Shown: positions 24,512 to 42,046, counted from the stretch's first letter. The stretch: 64,000 nt of DNA from Chromatiales bacterium (GCA_020351875.1 CP070671.1:3299948-3363947), one strand, 5' to 3'. Numbers and translations: made by a program. The notes: generated by a model not told the origin, from the sequence alone.

Positions 24512-25892
24512 CCGCTGCAGCCCGGCGCCAGCGCGCCCCGTCCGGACCGTCTTCGATCAGTATCCCGCGCCCGGTCAGCTCGTCACGAATCCGGTCGGCT
24601 TCCGCGAAGTCGCGCTGCTCGCGCGCTGCCTGGCGGGCAGCGACCAGCGCCTCGATTTCCGCATCTTCACCGGCCGATTCGGCGCCGCCGCGGCACCAGG
24701 CCTCCGGGTCCGCCGACAACAGCCCCAGCAGTTCGGCGCTGGCCCGCAGCCGCGCGGCAATGTCGGCCCGCCGCTCCGGGTCGTCGCAGCGATTCAGGTC
24801 ACGGGCGAGATCGAACAGCGCCGCCAGGGCCCGCGGCGTGTTCAGGTCGTCTTCCAGCGCGTCCAGGAAAGCGTCGTCGGGCGCGGCTTGCTGCCATGTC
24901 GACTGCCACCCGTCTGCATCGCGCAATGCGCGGTACAGGCGGTCGAGCTTGCGGCGCGCTTCCACCAGCACGTCGCCGGTCCAGTCCAGCGGCTGACGAT
25001 AATGTGCGCTCAGCAGCGCCAGGCGCACCGCCTCGCCGGGTGCCTGGCCCAGCAGGTCGCGCACGAGGATCACGTTACCCAGGGACTTCGACATCTTCGT
25101 GTGATCGACATTGACGAAACCGTTGTGCACCCACACCCGCGCAAATTCTGCGCCGCCATGGGCACAGGTGCTCTGGGCAATTTCGTTTTCGTGGTGCGGG
25201 AAAATCAGATCGTTGCCGCCACCGTGAATGTCGATGGTGCGACCGAGATGCCGGTCGGCCATCACCGAGCACTCGATGTGCCAGCCGGGCCGGCCTCGTC
25301 CCCAGGGGCTGTCCCAGCCGGGCAGATCGTCGGTGGAGGGTTTCCACAGCACGAAATCGCCTGGGGCTTCCTTGTAGGGGGCCACCTCGACCCGCGCGCC
25401 AGCCAGCAGTTCGCGCTGGTCCCGGCGCGACAAGCGGCCGTAGTCCGCGTAAGACGCGACGCGAAACATCACGTGACCCTCGGCCGGGTAGGCGTGGCCG
25501 GTGTCGATCAGGGCCTGGATCATCGCAATCATGGCCTCGACGTGGTCCGTCGCCCGCGGCTCGACATCCGGGGGCAGTGCACCGAGGGCCGCCATGTCCT
25601 GGTGATAGGCCTCGGTATAGCGCGCGGCGATTACGTCGATCGACACACCTTCTTCGGCGGCAGCGGCGTTGATCTTGTCGTCGATATCCGTGATGTTGCG
25701 CGCATAGGTCAGCGCATAGCGCCGGCGCAGCACCCGGGAGAGCACGTCAAACACCACCGCGGGACGGGCATTGCCGATGTGCGGGAAGCTGTAAACCGTG
25801 GGCCCGCAGACGTACATCGTCACCTGGCCGTCGGCGGCGGGTTCAAAGGGCTCTTTGCTGCGGGTTAACGTATTGTAGAGGGACAGGCTCAC
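24504..25892 (-). CDS. cysS: Cysteinyl-tRNA synthetase
   Basis: 462 residues (E. coli 461). Class I aminoacyl-tRNA synthetase. The HIGH-type HIGNARP is at about 38-44 after the zinc Cys of YVCGPTVY; other zinc ligands lie in WHIECSVM and [19 protein letters not shown] near residue 265 is the second signature. GTG start. First gene of a long minus-strand series. Its start region shares an overlapping -10 area with divergent hisI. Confidence 0.97.
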   Translation of the reverse strand: MSLSLYNTLTRSKEPFEPAADGQVTMYVCGPTVYSFPHIGNARPAVVFDVLSRVLRRRYALTYARNITDIDDKINAAAAEEGVSIDVIAARYTEAYHQDMAALGALPPDVEPRATDHVEAMIAMIQALIDTGHAYPAEGHVMFRVASYADYGRLSRRDQRELLAGARVEVAPYKEAPGDFVLWKPSTDDLPGWDSPWGRGRPGWHIECSVMADRHLGRTIDIHGGGNDLIFPHHENEIAQSTCAHGGAEFARVWVHNGFVNVDHTKMSKSLGNVILVRDLLGQAPGEAVRLALLSAHYRQPLDWTGDVLVEARRKLDRLYRALRDADGWQSTWQQAAPDDAFLDALEDDLNTPRALAALFDLARDLNRCDDPERRADIAARLRASAELLGLLSADPEAWCRGGAESAGEDAEIEALVAARQAAREQRDFAEADRIRDELTGRGILIEDGPDGARWRRAAAGE

Positions 25893-25920
25893 GTGCTTAG
25901 GGGGCGTCAGGCAAGCCCGC

Positions 25921-25926
25921 TATAAT
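25921..25926 (+). promoter_or_regulatory. -10 box of hisI, overlapping a possible minus-strand -10
   Basis: TATAAT on the plus strand. The same bases read on the minus strand give TATTAT (25928-25923) upstream of cysS. The two divergent promoters may compete. Confidence 0.45.
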
Positions 25927-25980
25927 AGCTGTTTGCCCCTGAAACGTCCGGGCCTGCCGGCTGCGGACAGGAGAAGCACA

Positions 25981-26466
25981 GTGGACCCCGGGAAGATCTT
26001 CGGCGCGCGGAAGACCGTCGAACAGGTGGAGGAAGGCCACGAGCTGGCGCCGAAATTCGACGCCGACGGCCTCATACCGGCCGTCACCACGGACTACCGG
26101 ACCGGCGAACTGCTGATGCACGGCTACATGAACGCGGAAGCCCTCGCGCGCAGTATCGAGACAGGGGAAGCCCATTACTACAGCCGCAGTCGCCAGGTCC
26201 TGTGGCACAAGGGTGCCACCAGCGGGCTGGTGCAGAAAATTCGCCAACTCCTGATCGACGACGACCAGGACTGCGTGTGGCTGCGCGTGGATGTCGGCGG
26301 CAATGGCGCCAGTTGCCACGTTGGCTACCGATCGTGTTTCTACCGCCGGGTACCCACCGGAGCCGGGCAAAGCGACGCGCCGCTGCAGCTCGAGTTCACC
26401 GAGACCGAGAAGGTCTTCGACCCCGACGAGGTCTACCCCGGCGCGGAGAATCCCACCCGGCTTTGA
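25981..26466 (+). CDS. hisI: Phosphoribosyl-AMP cyclohydrolase
   Basis: 161 residues from GTG, with AGGAG ahead. Third step of histidine synthesis: opens the purine ring of phosphoribosyl-AMP using zinc. Visible motifs: WHKGATSG (75-82), the Asp cluster and C98 (DDDQDCVW), and C112/C119 in [10 protein letters not shown]. There is no fused HisE (pyrophosphohydrolase) domain, and no other his gene is in the window. So hisI is solitary here, unlike the his operon of E. coli. Confidence 0.95.
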   Translation: MDPGKIFGARKTVEQVEEGHELAPKFDADGLIPAVTTDYRTGELLMHGYMNAEALARSIETGEAHYYSRSRQVLWHKGATSGLVQKIRQLLIDDDQDCVWLRVDVGGNGASCHVGYRSCFYRRVPTGAGQSDAPLQLEFTETEKVFDPDEVYPGAENPTRL

Positions 26467-26476
26467 CGACGCGGCG

Positions 26477-27124
26477 TCAGGCTCGATGCCGTCGCCGCGG
26501 CCGGTCCATTTCGCGGGTCTGCGGCAAGCGTGACCACGCGTAAAGGAACTCCAGGCTGCCGATCAGGATCACCAGGTAGGCACCCAGGGAGGTCGCCTCT
26601 TCGAAAAACCGCACCGCGCGCCGCGTGTAGTCATCGCCCAGCACCGCCTGCCAGAGCGCGGGTGTGAACAGGATCTGCACGAACAGGATAGCGAGCATCA
26701 GGCCGGCCAGCAGGATGGCAAGCCCGGCGGAGGGCCAGCTGCGCTGCCAGCCGGCGACGAGCCGGGCACGGTGCCGGAAAAGGTAGACGCTAGCAACGGT
26801 CAGCAGCAGCGCAGCAGACGCCTGCCAGAAGTTGTCGGTGACCAGCCGGTCCAGGAAGTCCTGCAACTCGCGAATCAGGCCAAAGCCGAACAACGCGACG
26901 AAGGCCAGCGCGAGGGGCCGGCGCAGGCGATCACGCAACGCGACCCAGCTAAAGACCGCGGCGCAGACCAGGAGCAGTGCGAGCTGGATCTCTGCGACCA
27001 GGTCATCGATGGTGTTACGTGCGTCGGCCGGCAGCCGGACCGCAACCTCCACGGTAAACAGGCTGACCGCGCCCACCAGCACGGCGTAGGCAAGAAACCG
27101 GAATATACCTGCACGCGTGCTCAT
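26477..27124 (-). CDS. Six-helix membrane protein, unknown
   Basis: 215 residues with six hydrophobic segments near 12-29, 47-62, 69-83, 102-116, 133-152 and 179-197, and a very basic C-terminal tail (RPRRRHRA). I do not recognise the family. It begins 12 nt after lptE with a GGTGA Shine-Dalgarno sequence, so it belongs to the leuS-lptE transcript. It ends 10 nt from the hisI stop on the other strand. A role with the envelope genes is only suggested by position. Confidence 0.75.
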   Translation of the reverse strand: MSTRAGIFRFLAYAVLVGAVSLFTVEVAVRLPADARNTIDDLVAEIQLALLLVCAAVFSWVALRDRLRRPLALAFVALFGFGLIRELQDFLDRLVTDNFWQASAALLLTVASVYLFRHRARLVAGWQRSWPSAGLAILLAGLMLAILFVQILFTPALWQAVLGDDYTRRAVRFFEEATSLGAYLVILIGSLEFLYAWSRLPQTREMDRPRRRHRA

Positions 27125-27136
27125 GGCTCACCGCCG

Positions 27137-31749
<4,613 letters not shown>

Positions 31750-31761
31750 CAGGGCCTGGCC

Positions 31762-32610
31762 TCAGTCGGCCGGCACTTCGCGGCTGACTTCCAGCAGGTG
31801 CACTCGTCGCCGGTCCGCCTGCATGACCTTGAACAGGAAACCTTTCAGGCGCAGTGCTTCACCCCGGCGCGGCAACTGGCCAAGCTCGTGAATGATGAGA
31901 CCGCCCACCGTGTCGTAGTCTTCGTCGCTGAAGTCGCTGTCGAAGAACTCGTTGAAGTCCTCGATGCGGGCCAGGGCCCGGACGTGATACCGCCCGTCCG
32001 GTTGCGGCTGAATCGGGTCTGCTTCGCGGGGGTCATGCTCGTCGCCGATATCGCCGACGATTTCCTCCAGCACGTCTTCGATGGTCAGCAAGCCCGCGAT
32101 GCCGCCATACTCGTCGACCACGATCGCCATGTGGTTGCGGCTGACGCGGAATTCCTTCAACAGGGTGTTGAGCCGCTTGCTTTCCGGAATGAAAGTGGCC
32201 GGCCGCAGGTAGCGTTGCACGTCAAACTCGCCGGTCGGCTCGGCCATGAAGAACCGCAGCAGGTCCTTCGCCAGCAGGATACCGACGACCTCGTCGCGTT
32301 CTTCGCCGATGACCGGGAAACGGGAATGTCCGCAATCGATGATCGTGCGCAGAATTTCCTCCCGCGGCGCCGACCTTTCCAGCACCACCATCTGGGAGCG
32401 CGGAATCATCACGTCGCGAACCTGCGTCTCCGACACCTCCAGCACGTCTTCCAGCATCGCGCGCTCTTCCGGCTCGAGCACGCCTTCCCAGCGATCGTCA
32501 CGCAGGAATTCCACCAGCGACTCGCGCGAGGCCGGCTCGCCCAGCAGGCGCTCTTTCAGCCGCGCATACCAGCCGTTCGGGCGCTCTTCCTGTTTGCGTT
32601 CTTCAGTCAA
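31762..32610 (-). CDS. corC: CorC/YbeX-type CBS-domain protein
   Basis: 282 residues. Two CBS domains (about 65-185), with the RDVMIPRSQM and FPVIGEERDEVVGIL motifs, are followed by the C-terminal CorC/HlyC domain (about 205-275). In E. coli it is linked to magnesium/cobalt efflux and to ribosome maturation with YbeY and PhoH. TTG start at 32610. Member of the phoH-ybeY-corC-lnt series. Confidence 0.95.
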   Translation of the reverse strand: MTEERKQEERPNGWYARLKERLLGEPASRESLVEFLRDDRWEGVLEPEERAMLEDVLEVSETQVRDVMIPRSQMVVLERSAPREEILRTIIDCGHSRFPVIGEERDEVVGILLAKDLLRFFMAEPTGEFDVQRYLRPATFIPESKRLNTLLKEFRVSRNHMAIVVDEYGGIAGLLTIEDVLEEIVGDIGDEHDPREADPIQPQPDGRYHVRALARIEDFNEFFDSDFSDEDYDTVGGLIIHELGQLPRRGEALRLKGFLFKVMQADRRRVHLLEVSREVPAD

Positions 32611-32622
32611 CTGACCAGGCCC

Positions 32623-33108
32623 TCAGCCGCACACCGGGAGATAGGGATCGGCGAAGCCAAGCGATTGCATGATCTCGCCCTCCAGGGGCTCCATCTGCTC
32701 CGCGTCCGCCTCGTTGCCGTGATCGAAGCCGAGCAGGTGCAGTGTGCCGTGCACGACCAGGTGCGCAAGGTGCGCCAGGGGTGTCTTGCCCTGTGCAGCG
32801 GCTTCGTCGAGAAGCAGCGGCACGCAGATCACCAGGTCGCCCAGTGGCCCGGCCGTCTCCTGCGGCAGGCCGGGCAGCCGCTCCGCGGGAAAGGCCAGCA
32901 CGTTGGTCGGTGCGTCGCGGCCCCGGTAGCGGTGATTCAGCGCCTGGCTCTCTTCGTTGGCAACCAGGCGCAGCACCACGTCGCCCGGTTGCGCCCCCGG
33001 CACCCGCGCCAGCGTGGCGACTACCCACTGTTCGGGCTGCGCGCCGGAAGGCGCGGATACACCGTCTGCGCACTGCAGTTCGACACTCGGTGAGACCGCG
33101 GCACTCAT
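32623..33108 (-). CDS. ybeY: Endoribonuclease YbeY
   Basis: 161 residues. Zinc endoribonuclease involved in 16S rRNA 3' maturation and 70S quality control. The H3xH5xH motif is HGTLHLLGFDH with H120, H124 and H130; the TNVLAFP motif is at 68-74. ATG overlaps the phoH stop (ATGA). The N-terminus is somewhat longer than in E. coli. Confidence 0.96.
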   Translation of the reverse strand: MSAAVSPSVELQCADGVSAPSGAQPEQWVVATLARVPGAQPGDVVLRLVANEESQALNHRYRGRDAPTNVLAFPAERLPGLPQETAGPLGDLVICVPLLLDEAAAQGKTPLAHLAHLVVHGTLHLLGFDHGNEADAEQMEPLEGEIMQSLGFADPYLPVCG

Positions 33109-34106
33109 GACCCCGGTGGCGGGGTCTCGGAACCGTTCTGTTCATGGGACTCATAGGCCTCGACGATACGCTGCACCAGCGAGTGGCGAATCACGTCGCG
33201 CGGTGAAAAGCGGGTAAAGCTGATGCCGGGTTCGCCATCCAGGATCCGGATCACGTGACGCAGGCCCGACACCTGGTTGCGCGGCAGGTCCACCTGCGTG
33301 ATGTCGCCCGTGACCACCGCCTTGGATCCAAAGCCCATGCGCGTCAGGAACATTTTCATCTGCTCGACGGTGGTGTTCTGGGCTTCGTCCAAGATGATGA
33401 AACTCTCGTTCAGGGACCGGCCGCGCATGAACGCCAGCGGCGCGATTTCGATAATGTTGCGATCAATCAGCTTCGACACCCGTTCGAAACCGAGCATCTC
33501 GTACAGCGCGTCGTACATCGGCCTGAGGTAAGGGTCGACTTTCTGCGACATGTCGCCGGGCAGGAAGCCCAGGCGTTCGCCTGCCTCGACGGCCGGCCGG
33601 ACCAGCACGATGCGGCGCACCCGCTGCTCTTCCAGTGCTTCGACCGCGCTGGCCACGGCCAGGAAGGTCTTGCCGGTGCCCGCAGGCCCGATACCAAAAC
33701 TGAGGTCGTGGTCGCGAATACCGGTGAGGTAGTGGCGCTGGTTGCCGCCGCGCGGCCGGATCTGCAAGCGCCGCGTACGGACCGTCAACTCGCCTTCGAC
33801 CGGTCCCGATGCGCCTTCGGTGGGTGTGTCACCCGCGGCCGCCTGCTGCAGGCACACGTGCACGCGGCCGGGATCCAGGGCCTCCCGTCCGGCAAGGGCA
33901 TACAGCTCCTGCAGCACTTGGACGCCGGCACGGGAGGACTCGTCCGGCCCCATCACGCGGAAATGGTTGCCGCGATTGCTGATGTGCACACCCAGGCGTC
34001 TTTCTATCTGCCTGAGGTGCTCGTCGAACTGGCCGCACAGGTTGGCCAGGGCCTCGTTGTCGGCGGGTTCCAGAACGATCTCGCGGGTTGCGGTGGCGGT
34101 GTTCAA
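33105..34106 (-). CDS. ybeZ: PhoH-family ATPase (YbeZ)
   Basis: 333 residues. P-loop NTPase with a helicase-like core; partner of YbeY. Walker A GPAGTGKT is at 140-147, Walker B-type ILDEAQNTT near 240, and [10 protein letters not shown] near 268. An N-terminal KH-like portion (about 10-75) precedes the ATPase. TTG start overlaps the miaB stop (TTGA). Confidence 0.96.
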   Translation of the reverse strand: MNTATATREIVLEPADNEALANLCGQFDEHLRQIERRLGVHISNRGNHFRVMGPDESSRAGVQVLQELYALAGREALDPGRVHVCLQQAAAGDTPTEGASGPVEGELTVRTRRLQIRPRGGNQRHYLTGIRDHDLSFGIGPAGTGKTFLAVASAVEALEEQRVRRIVLVRPAVEAGERLGFLPGDMSQKVDPYLRPMYDALYEMLGFERVSKLIDRNIIEIAPLAFMRGRSLNESFIILDEAQNTTVEQMKMFLTRMGFGSKAVVTGDITQVDLPRNQVSGLRHVIRILDGEPGISFTRFSPRDVIRHSLVQRIVEAYESHEQNGSETPPPGS

Positions 34107-35443
34107 GCGGCCTCGGCAGCGCCTGCCAGCCGACCGCGCAACGAGTTGGGCAGCGCCTCTGTAATCAGGATGTCCACGAAACTGCCCAGCAGGCTGGCAT
34201 CGCCGTCGAAATTGACCCAGCGGTTGTTCTCGGTGCGCCCCGCCAGTTGCTGCGGGTCCTTTTTCGACGGCCGTTCAACGAGTATGCGCTGCCGCGTGCC
34301 CACCATGGCACGGCTGATGTCTGCGGCCTGGGCGTTCAGCCGGTCCTGCAGGCACGCCAGGCGCGCGAGTTTCTCGTCGCGCGACACCGGGTCGGGCAAG
34401 GCCGCAGCCGGTGTACCCGGGCGCGCGCTGTAGACGAAACTGAAGGACTGATCGAAGCCCACGTCTGCCACCAGTTGCATCGTGGCCTGGAAATCGGCTT
34501 CGCTCTCGCCGGGAAAGCCAACGATCAGGTCTGTCGCGATGCTGATGTCCGGGCGAACTTCCCGCAGCCGGCTCAGCTTGTCCTTGTACTCGAGCATCGT
34601 ATGGCCGCGTTTCATGGCTGCGAGCACGCGGTCGGAACCACTCTGTACCGGCAGATGCAGGTAGTTCGCCAGCTTGTCCACGTCGGCATAGGCGGCGATC
34701 AGCCGCTCGCTGAATTCCACCGGATGGGACGTCGTAAACCGGATACGCTCGATCTCCGGTACCGCGGCAACAAAGCGTATCAGCGTCGCCAGATCGGCGA
34801 TCTTCCCGTCGTGGGTCGGCCCCCGGTAGGCGTTCACGTTCTGCCCGAGCAGCGTGATTTCCTTCACACCCTGCCGCGCGAGGCCGATCAGCTCTGCCAT
34901 CACGTCATCCAGCGGCCGGCTGATTTCCTCGCCACGCGTGTACGGCACGACACAGAAACTGCAATACTTGCTGCAGCCTTCCATGATGGACACGAACGCG
35001 GTGGGGCCGTCGGCTCGCGCTGCGGGCAGCGAGTCGAACTTCTCGATTTCGGGGAAGCTCACATCGACGACGGGGCCGCCGTGGTGGCGCACGCGGTCCA
35101 GCATCACCGGCAGGCGATGCAGGGTCTGGGGCCCGAACACGATGTCCACGCACGGCGCACGGCGCGCCAGCGCAGCGCCTTCCTGGCTGGCCACGCAACC
35201 GCCCACGCCGATGATGACGCCGGGACGGGCCTGCTTTAGCGCGCGCCAGCGGCCCAGCAGCGAGAACACCTTTTCCTGCGCCTTCTCGCGCACGGAACAG
35301 GTATTCAGCAGCAAGACATCCGCCTCGGCGGGATCTGCGGTTGCTTCGAGACCGTGGCTGTCGCCGAGCACGTCGGCCATTTTGGCCGCATCGTACTCGT
35401 TCATCTGGCAGCCGAAGGTCTGTACGTAGACTTTCCCTGGCAT
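34103..35443 (-). CDS. miaB: tRNA-i6A37 methylthiotransferase MiaB
   Basis: 446 residues. Radical-SAM enzyme that converts i6A37 to ms2i6A37 in tRNAs reading UNN codons. The N-terminal UPF0004 domain cluster uses C12, C49 and C83; the radical-SAM CxxxCxxC is C157, C161, C164. A TRAM domain lies at about 378-440. First gene of the miaB-phoH-ybeY-corC-lnt-leuS-lptE series. Confidence 0.97.
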   Translation of the reverse strand: MPGKVYVQTFGCQMNEYDAAKMADVLGDSHGLEATADPAEADVLLLNTCSVREKAQEKVFSLLGRWRALKQARPGVIIGVGGCVASQEGAALARRAPCVDIVFGPQTLHRLPVMLDRVRHHGGPVVDVSFPEIEKFDSLPAARADGPTAFVSIMEGCSKYCSFCVVPYTRGEEISRPLDDVMAELIGLARQGVKEITLLGQNVNAYRGPTHDGKIADLATLIRFVAAVPEIERIRFTTSHPVEFSERLIAAYADVDKLANYLHLPVQSGSDRVLAAMKRGHTMLEYKDKLSRLREVRPDISIATDLIVGFPGESEADFQATMQLVADVGFDQSFSFVYSARPGTPAAALPDPVSRDEKLARLACLQDRLNAQAADISRAMVGTRQRILVERPSKKDPQQLAGRTENNRWVNFDGDASLLGSFVDILITEALPNSLRGRLAGAAEAA

Positions 35444-35482
35444 GACCAGGTCGCTGTGCGCCTCCTCCTGAAGCCTTTACCA

Positions 35483-35503
35483 GCGGGGCCTCAAGGGCCC
35501 CGC
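35483..35503. terminator. GC hairpin after sat-cysC, U-tract lacking
   Basis: GCGGGGCC (35483-35490) pairs with GGCCCCGC (35496-35503) around a 5-nt loop between the sat-cysC stop and the miaB start. Without a U-run it is not a canonical intrinsic terminator, but it may attenuate read-through. Confidence 0.4.
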
Positions 35504-35518
35504 GCCGGCCAAATCAGC

Positions 35519-37231
35519 CTAGCGTATGAACCCCATGCTTTCCAGCTTCACGATGATCCGGTGCGCGGCGAGATCCGGGTGCAGGCCGACGGTGTCGATA
35601 TGCACTTCCGGATTCCCGGGCTCCTCGTAGGGGTCTGAAATGCCGGTGAACTCCTTGATGATGCCCGCGCGGGCCTTGGCATAGAGGCCCTTGCGGTCAC
35701 GCTGTTCACAAACCTCGATCGGCGTTGCCACATGCACTTCCAGGAACCCGCCCAGCGGCTCGATCAGTTCCCGGACCTGGCGGCGTGTGTGCGTGTAGGG
35801 CGCAATAGGCGCGCAGATCGCGACCCCGCCGTTCTTCGTGATTTCCGACGCCACGTAACCGATGCGCAGGATATTCAGGTCGCGATGCTCCTTGGAGAAG
35901 CCCAGCTCGCTCGACAGGTTTTTACGCACCACGTCGCCGTCAAGTAGCGTGACGTTACGGTCGCCGTTCTCCAGCAGTTTCACCAGCAACGCGTTCGCGA
36001 TGGTCGACTTGCCGGAGCCGGAAAGACCGGTAAAAAACACCGTGAAGCCCTGCTTGTGCCGCGGCGGATAAGAGTGCCGCAGCTCCTCCACGACTTTCGG
36101 ATAGGAAAACCAGTCCGGGATTTCCAGCCCCTCGGCCAGCCGGCGGCGGAACTCGGTACCGGAGATGTTCAGCACATGTTCGTTCGGCTTGGTCTCGTTG
36201 ACCGGGACGTACTCGGCCCGGTCTTCCACGTAGACCATCAACTGGAACGGCACCATGGTGATATCCAGTTCGTCTTCGTGCTCCTTGAACAGCTCCTGGG
36301 CATCGTAAGGCCCGTAGAAAGGCTCGTCTTTGGAGTCGTTACCCGGGCCGGCGTGGTCGCGGCCGACGATGAAGTGCGTGCAGCCGTAGTTCTTGCGAAT
36401 AATTGCGTGCCACAGCGCCTCGCGCGGACCAGCCATGCGCATGGCCAGCGGCAGTAGGCTCAGCGCCGTCGTCTGCTCGGGGTACTGCTCTAGCACGTGC
36501 TCGTAGCAGCGCACGCGGGTGTAGTGGTCCACGTCGCCCGGCTTGGTCATCCCCACCACGGGCTGAATCAGCAGGTTTGCCTCGTGCTCGCGGGCCGCGC
36601 GGAACGTGAGCTCCTGGTGGGCCCGGTGCAGCGGGTTGCGGGTCTGAAAGGCCACGACCTTGCGCCAGCCCAGCTTCCGGAAGCGGCCGCGCAGCTCCGC
36701 GGGCGTGTCCCGCAGCAGCTTGAAGTCGTAATGCATCGGGGGTTCGACCCCGCGCAGCTTGCCGCCGAGGTAGACCGGGCCGGCAAGGTTCATCAGATAA
36801 TTGACGGCCGGGTGTTTCTGGTCTTCGGAGCCGAAGGCGAGCCTCGCCTCGCGAGCCTTGTCCGGCTGCCACTTGTCGCTGACTTCCATCGTCGCCACCA
36901 GCACGCCCTCGCGGTCGCGCAGTGCGATGGTCTGCCCCGGCTCTGCCTTCTCGGCGAAATCGGCGGACACGTCCAGTGTGATGGGCATGGGCCACAGCGT
37001 GCCGTCTGGCAGGCGCATGTTGTCCAGCACACCGTCGTATTCAGCTTCCGTCAGGAACCCCTCCAGCGGCGAGAACGCGCCGTTCAGCAACAGCTCCAGG
37101 TCACAGATCTGCCGCTCGGTCAGGTCCCAGGACGCGTAGTCGAGGGCCCTGGCCTTTTCGTCTTCCGCGGCGGACTCGCCCAGGTACAGTTCCTTCAGCG
37201 CGCCGCCGTGCGGCTCCTTGAATGCTCCCAT
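35519..37231 (-). CDS. Fused sulfate adenylyltransferase / APS kinase
   Basis: 570 residues. Makes PAPS from sulfate in one polypeptide. The N-terminal single-chain ATP sulfurylase (about 1-385) has QTRNPLHRAH (196-205) and GRDHAG (290-295). The C-terminal APS kinase (about 390-570) has Walker [10 protein letters not shown] (402-410) and the LDGDVVR strand. Both modules appear catalytically complete, unlike some fungal enzymes whose kinase part is only regulatory. It uses the Sat rather than the CysDN type. Preceded by a 7-bp palindrome in its leader. No cysH or cysJI is in the window. Confidence 0.94.
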   Translation of the reverse strand: MGAFKEPHGGALKELYLGESAAEDEKARALDYASWDLTERQICDLELLLNGAFSPLEGFLTEAEYDGVLDNMRLPDGTLWPMPITLDVSADFAEKAEPGQTIALRDREGVLVATMEVSDKWQPDKAREARLAFGSEDQKHPAVNYLMNLAGPVYLGGKLRGVEPPMHYDFKLLRDTPAELRGRFRKLGWRKVVAFQTRNPLHRAHQELTFRAAREHEANLLIQPVVGMTKPGDVDHYTRVRCYEHVLEQYPEQTTALSLLPLAMRMAGPREALWHAIIRKNYGCTHFIVGRDHAGPGNDSKDEPFYGPYDAQELFKEHEDELDITMVPFQLMVYVEDRAEYVPVNETKPNEHVLNISGTEFRRRLAEGLEIPDWFSYPKVVEELRHSYPPRHKQGFTVFFTGLSGSGKSTIANALLVKLLENGDRNVTLLDGDVVRKNLSSELGFSKEHRDLNILRIGYVASEITKNGGVAICAPIAPYTHTRRQVRELIEPLGGFLEVHVATPIEVCEQRDRKGLYAKARAGIIKEFTGISDPYEEPGNPEVHIDTVGLHPDLAAHRIIVKLESMGFIR

Positions 37232-37248
37232 CTTTCCTTACCTCAAAC

Positions 37249-37273
37249 AGGGCAGCTTTATGTCTACTGCCCT
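37249..37273. promoter_or_regulatory. Perfect 7-bp inverted repeat before sat-cysC
   Basis: AGGGCAG (37249-37255) and CTGCCCT (37267-37273) are separated by 11 nt. The repeat lies 18-42 nt upstream of the sat-cysC start. It could be a leader hairpin or an operator; nothing in the sequence decides. Confidence 0.4.
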
Positions 37274-37277
37274 AATC

Positions 37278-37309
37278 AACAAAAACGAAGGCGCACCCGG
37301 GGGTGCGCC
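37278..37309 (-). terminator. Rho-independent terminator of ssb
   Basis: On the minus strand GGCGCACCC-CC-GGGTGCGCC is a 9-bp stem followed by TTCGTTTTTGTT. It separates ssb from sat-cysC. Confidence 0.88.
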
Positions 37310-37350
37310 AATCTCGGTACGGGCGGGCTCTGGCGCCCGCGCGCGATCAA

Positions 37351-37791
37351 TCAGAACGGGATCTCGTCGTCTTCGAACTCGGTGGCTGGCTGCGGCTGCG
37401 CCGCTGGTCGGCTGCTGCCGCCCCGCTCTGTCGGCTGAGCCGATGCACCGCCACCGCGGCCGCCCAGCATCTGCATGTTGTCCGCCACGATCTCGGTCGT
37501 ATACCGGTCGTTGCCGTCCCGGTCCTGCCACTTGCGGGTCTGCAGCCGGCCTTCCACGTAGACCTGCGAGCCCTTCCGGAGGTACTCGGACACGATCTCC
37601 GCGAGCCGGCTGAAAAACACCACGTTGTGCCATTCGGTCCGGTCGATCTGCTCACCGGTTTCCTTGTCCCGCCGGCTGTCCGTCGTGGCCAGGCGGACGT
37701 TGGCGATGGCCGTACCACTCGGGGCATAGCGGGTTTCCGGGTCCGCGCCGAGATTGCCGATCAGGATAACTTTGTTCACGCCGCGAGCCAT
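37351..37791 (-). CDS. ssb: Single-stranded DNA-binding protein
   Basis: 146 residues. The N-terminal OB fold (about 1-110) is followed by a short Gly/Pro/Gln-rich linker and the acidic tip DDEIPF, which recruits repair and replication partners. Divergent from uvrA as in E. coli. A weak LexA-like box lies just before the start (37801-37816). Confidence 0.97.
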   Translation of the reverse strand: MARGVNKVILIGNLGADPETRYAPSGTAIANVRLATTDSRRDKETGEQIDRTEWHNVVFFSRLAEIVSEYLRKGSQVYVEGRLQTRKWQDRDGNDRYTTEIVADNMQMLGGRGGGASAQPTERGGSSRPAAQPQPATEFEDDEIPF

Positions 37792-37800
37792 GGGCGACCC

Positions 37801-37816
37801 CTGTCATAAGTGACTG
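37801..37816. promoter_or_regulatory. Weak LexA-box candidate between ssb and uvrA
   Basis: CTGT-N8-ACTG, one mismatch from the CTGT-N8-ACAG consensus. The ssb/uvrA divergent region carries an SOS box in E. coli. The site lies 10 nt before the ssb ATG, close for an operator. No second candidate is closer to uvrA. Confidence 0.25.
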
Positions 37817-37942
37817 TTTTTAATGGATTTACCGGGAGGCGCATGGCGATTGCGACCCCGGGGGGACCGTATTGTATGCGCCAGCCTGCCAAAAAACACG
37901 TCCAAAAGGGACATAAGCATATGAAAACAGGTCAGCATCGGT

Positions 37943-37972
37943 TTGGGTCGGGTCTGGCGAAGACCGTATAGT
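37943..37972 (+). promoter_or_regulatory. Possible promoter of uvrA
   Basis: TTGGGT (37943-37948) and TATAGT (37967-37972) are 18 nt apart. The predicted start near 37979 gives a leader of about 23 nt. Confidence 0.5.
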
Positions 37973-38001
37973 TGGTGGTTTTCCCTGGTCAGCGACCCGG
38001 C

Positions 38002-40857
<2,856 letters not shown>

Positions 40858-41868
40858 TCAGCCCAAGGGCCGTATGCCCACTGCATGCCGGACCCTGGCC
40901 GTGAACGGCGTGGCGATCTCCCGCGCCTTGACCGCGCCTTCTTTCAACACATTTTCGATATAACCGGGATCGGCGATCAGCCGTTCGTATTCGTCGCGTG
41001 GTCCGGACAGCATTTCGTTCAGGAACTCGAACAGCAGCTGCTTCGCTTCGCCCCAGGCGATGCCTTCCGCGTAGCACTGGGCCAGCGCCGCAGTCTGTTG
41101 CTCCGTGGCGAAGGCCCGATAGATCTCGAACAGCGTCGACCCTTCGGTCTCTTTGGGTTCACCGGGCTCCAGGGAATTGGTCTTGATCTTCATGATGAGC
41201 TTGCGAAGCCGCTTCTCCGGCGCAAACAGCGGGATCGTGTTGTCGTAGCTCTTGCTCATCTTGCGACCATCCAGCCCCGACAGCACCGCCGTGTTGTCGT
41301 CGATGATCGCCTCGGGCACCACGAAGAGCTCCTCGTAGACGTGATTGAAGCGCTGGGCGATATCGCGGGCCATTTCCACATGCTGCTTCTGGTCACGGCC
41401 TACCGGCACCTGGTGGGTGCCAAACATCAAAATGTCGGCAGCCATCAGGATAGGGTAGCAGAACAGCGACATCATCACGCCCTTGTCCGGGTCCTGGTTG
41501 CCGGCGTCCTGATTCGCCTGGACGGACGCCTTGTAGGCGTGGGCCCGGTTCATCAGCCCCTTCGCGGTCACGCTGGTCAAAATCCAGGTGAGCTCGAGGA
41601 TCTCCGGGATGTCCGATTGCCGGTAGAAAATGACCTTCGACGGGTCCAGCCCCATCGCCAGCCAGGCAGCGGCAATCTCCAGCGTGGACTGGTGCACGGC
41701 CGCCGGATCCTGTCGCTTGACCAGCGCATGGTAATCAGCCAGAAAATAAAATGAGTTGGCGTCCCCGCGGCGGCTGGCGTCGACGGCCGGGCGGATCGCA
41801 CCGGCATAGTTGCCGAGGTGGGGCGTACCGGTCGTGGTGATGCCGGTCAGAACGGTCAGCTTTGCCAT
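40858..41868 (-). CDS. trpS: Tryptophanyl-tRNA synthetase
   Basis: 336 residues. Class I synthetase with HIGH-type TGTPHLGNY (13-21) and KMSKS at 203-207. The opening [14 protein letters not shown] is the variant common in many proteobacteria, not the E. coli SGAQPSGELTIGNY form. Convergent with uvrA, no spacer between stops. Upstream lies a 600-bp gap filled with repeat families A and B. Confidence 0.96.
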   Translation of the reverse strand: MAKLTVLTGITTTGTPHLGNYAGAIRPAVDASRRGDANSFYFLADYHALVKRQDPAAVHQSTLEIAAAWLAMGLDPSKVIFYRQSDIPEILELTWILTSVTAKGLMNRAHAYKASVQANQDAGNQDPDKGVMMSLFCYPILMAADILMFGTHQVPVGRDQKQHVEMARDIAQRFNHVYEELFVVPEAIIDDNTAVLSGLDGRKMSKSYDNTIPLFAPEKRLRKLIMKIKTNSLEPGEPKETEGSTLFEIYRAFATEQQTAALAQCYAEGIAWGEAKQLLFEFLNEMLSGPRDEYERLIADPGYIENVLKEGAVKAREIATPFTARVRHAVGIRPLG

Positions 41869-41965
41869 GCTCTGGCCCTCTCCGGGGCGCTCCTTCCTTC
41901 AGGGGCGGCCAATAATGCCGGAACTTGCCGCGTTTCGCCCGGTCCTGGCGGCGGCGAAGGGGTCT

Positions 41966-41987
41966 GGCTGTCACGCCGGCTTGCCCT
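41966..41987. repeat. Family A upstream block, copy A2
   Basis: Partner of 9858-9879. Both carry the GTCACGC and GGCTT elements and precede a family A core. Confidence 0.6.
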
Positions 41988-42046
41988 TCGGGTGCCCTGC
42001 GCTGCTCACTCGCATCGGGATCCTGGGCGATCCGGTGGCGGACGCT

